Below, in pieces: positions 5,659-5,832 of a DNA stretch of 5,832 bases. This DNA comes from Zoogloeaceae bacterium. Its GTDB lineage: Bacteria > Pseudomonadota > Gammaproteobacteria > Burkholderiales > Rhodocyclaceae. Under the pieces are notes generated by a model. The model did not search any database and was not told the origin of the DNA. It saw only the letters and a list, made by a program, of their open reading frames with translations. The stretch spans positions 1 to 5,832 of the forward strand of contig SSSX01000283.1 of the NCBI GenBank assembly GCA_015657735.1. Reading direction: 5' to 3'. Position 1 is the first letter of the stretch, and every line of letters starts with the position of its first letter. Made by a program: the position numbers and the translations under genes.

Positions 5659-5832
5659 TCAGGCCGGCTGAACCTGGACCGGCGCGGCGGACGCAGGCGT
5701 GCCGCACGACGACGCACCGTCGGCGCTGCCCTCCTGCGGCGGATTGCGGATTTCGCCGGCCTCGGTGTCGAAGCCGATCGACACGATGTACGACGACAGC
5801 GCCGCATCCATCGTCGCCACGTGGTTGTCGAA
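5659..5832 (-). CDS. C-terminal end of an unidentified protein (partial)
   Basis: The minus strand is open from the window edge to a TGA at 5661-5659, giving the last 57 residues of a gene whose start lies beyond the right edge. The fragment begins FDNHVATMDAALSSYIVSIG and continues FDTEAGEIRNPP. From about residue 33 it becomes a low-complexity Ala/Ser/Pro/Gly tail ending PVQVQPA. The front part looks like the end of a folded domain and the tail looks disordered. I do not recognise the family. This frame was preferred because it ends just before the DUF1992 gene on the same strand, with a spacing usual for an operon. The fragment is too short for a functional call. Confidence 0.6.
   Translation of the reverse strand, partial: FDNHVATMDAALSSYIVSIGFDTEAGEIRNPPQEGSADGASSCGTPASAAPVQVQPA

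Noticed and set aside
5627..5707. ATG at 5707 as start of the DUF1992 gene (27 extra residues)
   Set aside because: It overlaps the end of the upstream coding frame, and the family begins at the SIFDRLAEE segment reached by the GTG at 5626.
1..5832. Mobile element, CRISPR array, tRNA or defence system
   Set aside because: No transposase or integrase motifs, no direct-repeat arrays and no tRNA-like fold were seen; all space is taken by ordinary chromosomal genes with short gaps.

Overview
This is a GC-rich (about two thirds GC by eye), densely coding bacterial chromosome segment. It holds four complete genes of recognisable families, one complete gene of a conserved uncharacterised family, and one gene cut by the right edge. 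The gene types suggest a Gram-negative proteobacterium: a TamA-type Omp85 outer-membrane protein, class I fructose-1,6-bisphosphatase, small-subunit D-amino acid dehydrogenase and a YcgR-like PilZ protein. The overall flavour is betaproteobacterial, perhaps Rhodocyclales-like, but that placement is inference from memory of such proteins. I see no mobile element, CRISPR array, tRNA, rRNA or phage gene.

Layout. On the minus strand, fbp (1895-2896) is followed 40 bp downstream by a tamA-like gene (106-1854). The first 105 bases lie beyond the tamA stop, where tamB would be expected, but the window ends before a partner can be identified. On the plus strand, dadA (3029-4294) diverges from fbp across a 132-bp intergenic region that is the most AT-rich patch of the window and probably carries both promoters. 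dadA then converges on a minus-strand PilZ gene (4301-5179), with only 6 bp between the two stop codons. Further right on the minus strand are a 120-residue DUF1992 protein (5264-5626, GTG start) and the last 57 codons of an unidentified gene (5659-5832).

The genes do mostly unrelated jobs: gluconeogenesis/Calvin-cycle sugar-phosphate metabolism (fbp), outer-membrane assembly (tamA), D-amino acid oxidation feeding the respiratory chain (dadA), and c-di-GMP control, probably of motility (PilZ). The region looks like ordinary core genome rather than an accessory island, and I found no evidence of a new multi-gene system.

The best non-obvious signal is a candidate sigma-28 (FliA) flagellar promoter just upstream of the PilZ gene, at 5238-5212 on the minus strand. 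It matches 12 of 16 consensus positions with the exact 11-bp spacer, and it ties the gene to the flagellar regulon. It also shows that the more upstream in-frame ATG is unlikely to be the start.
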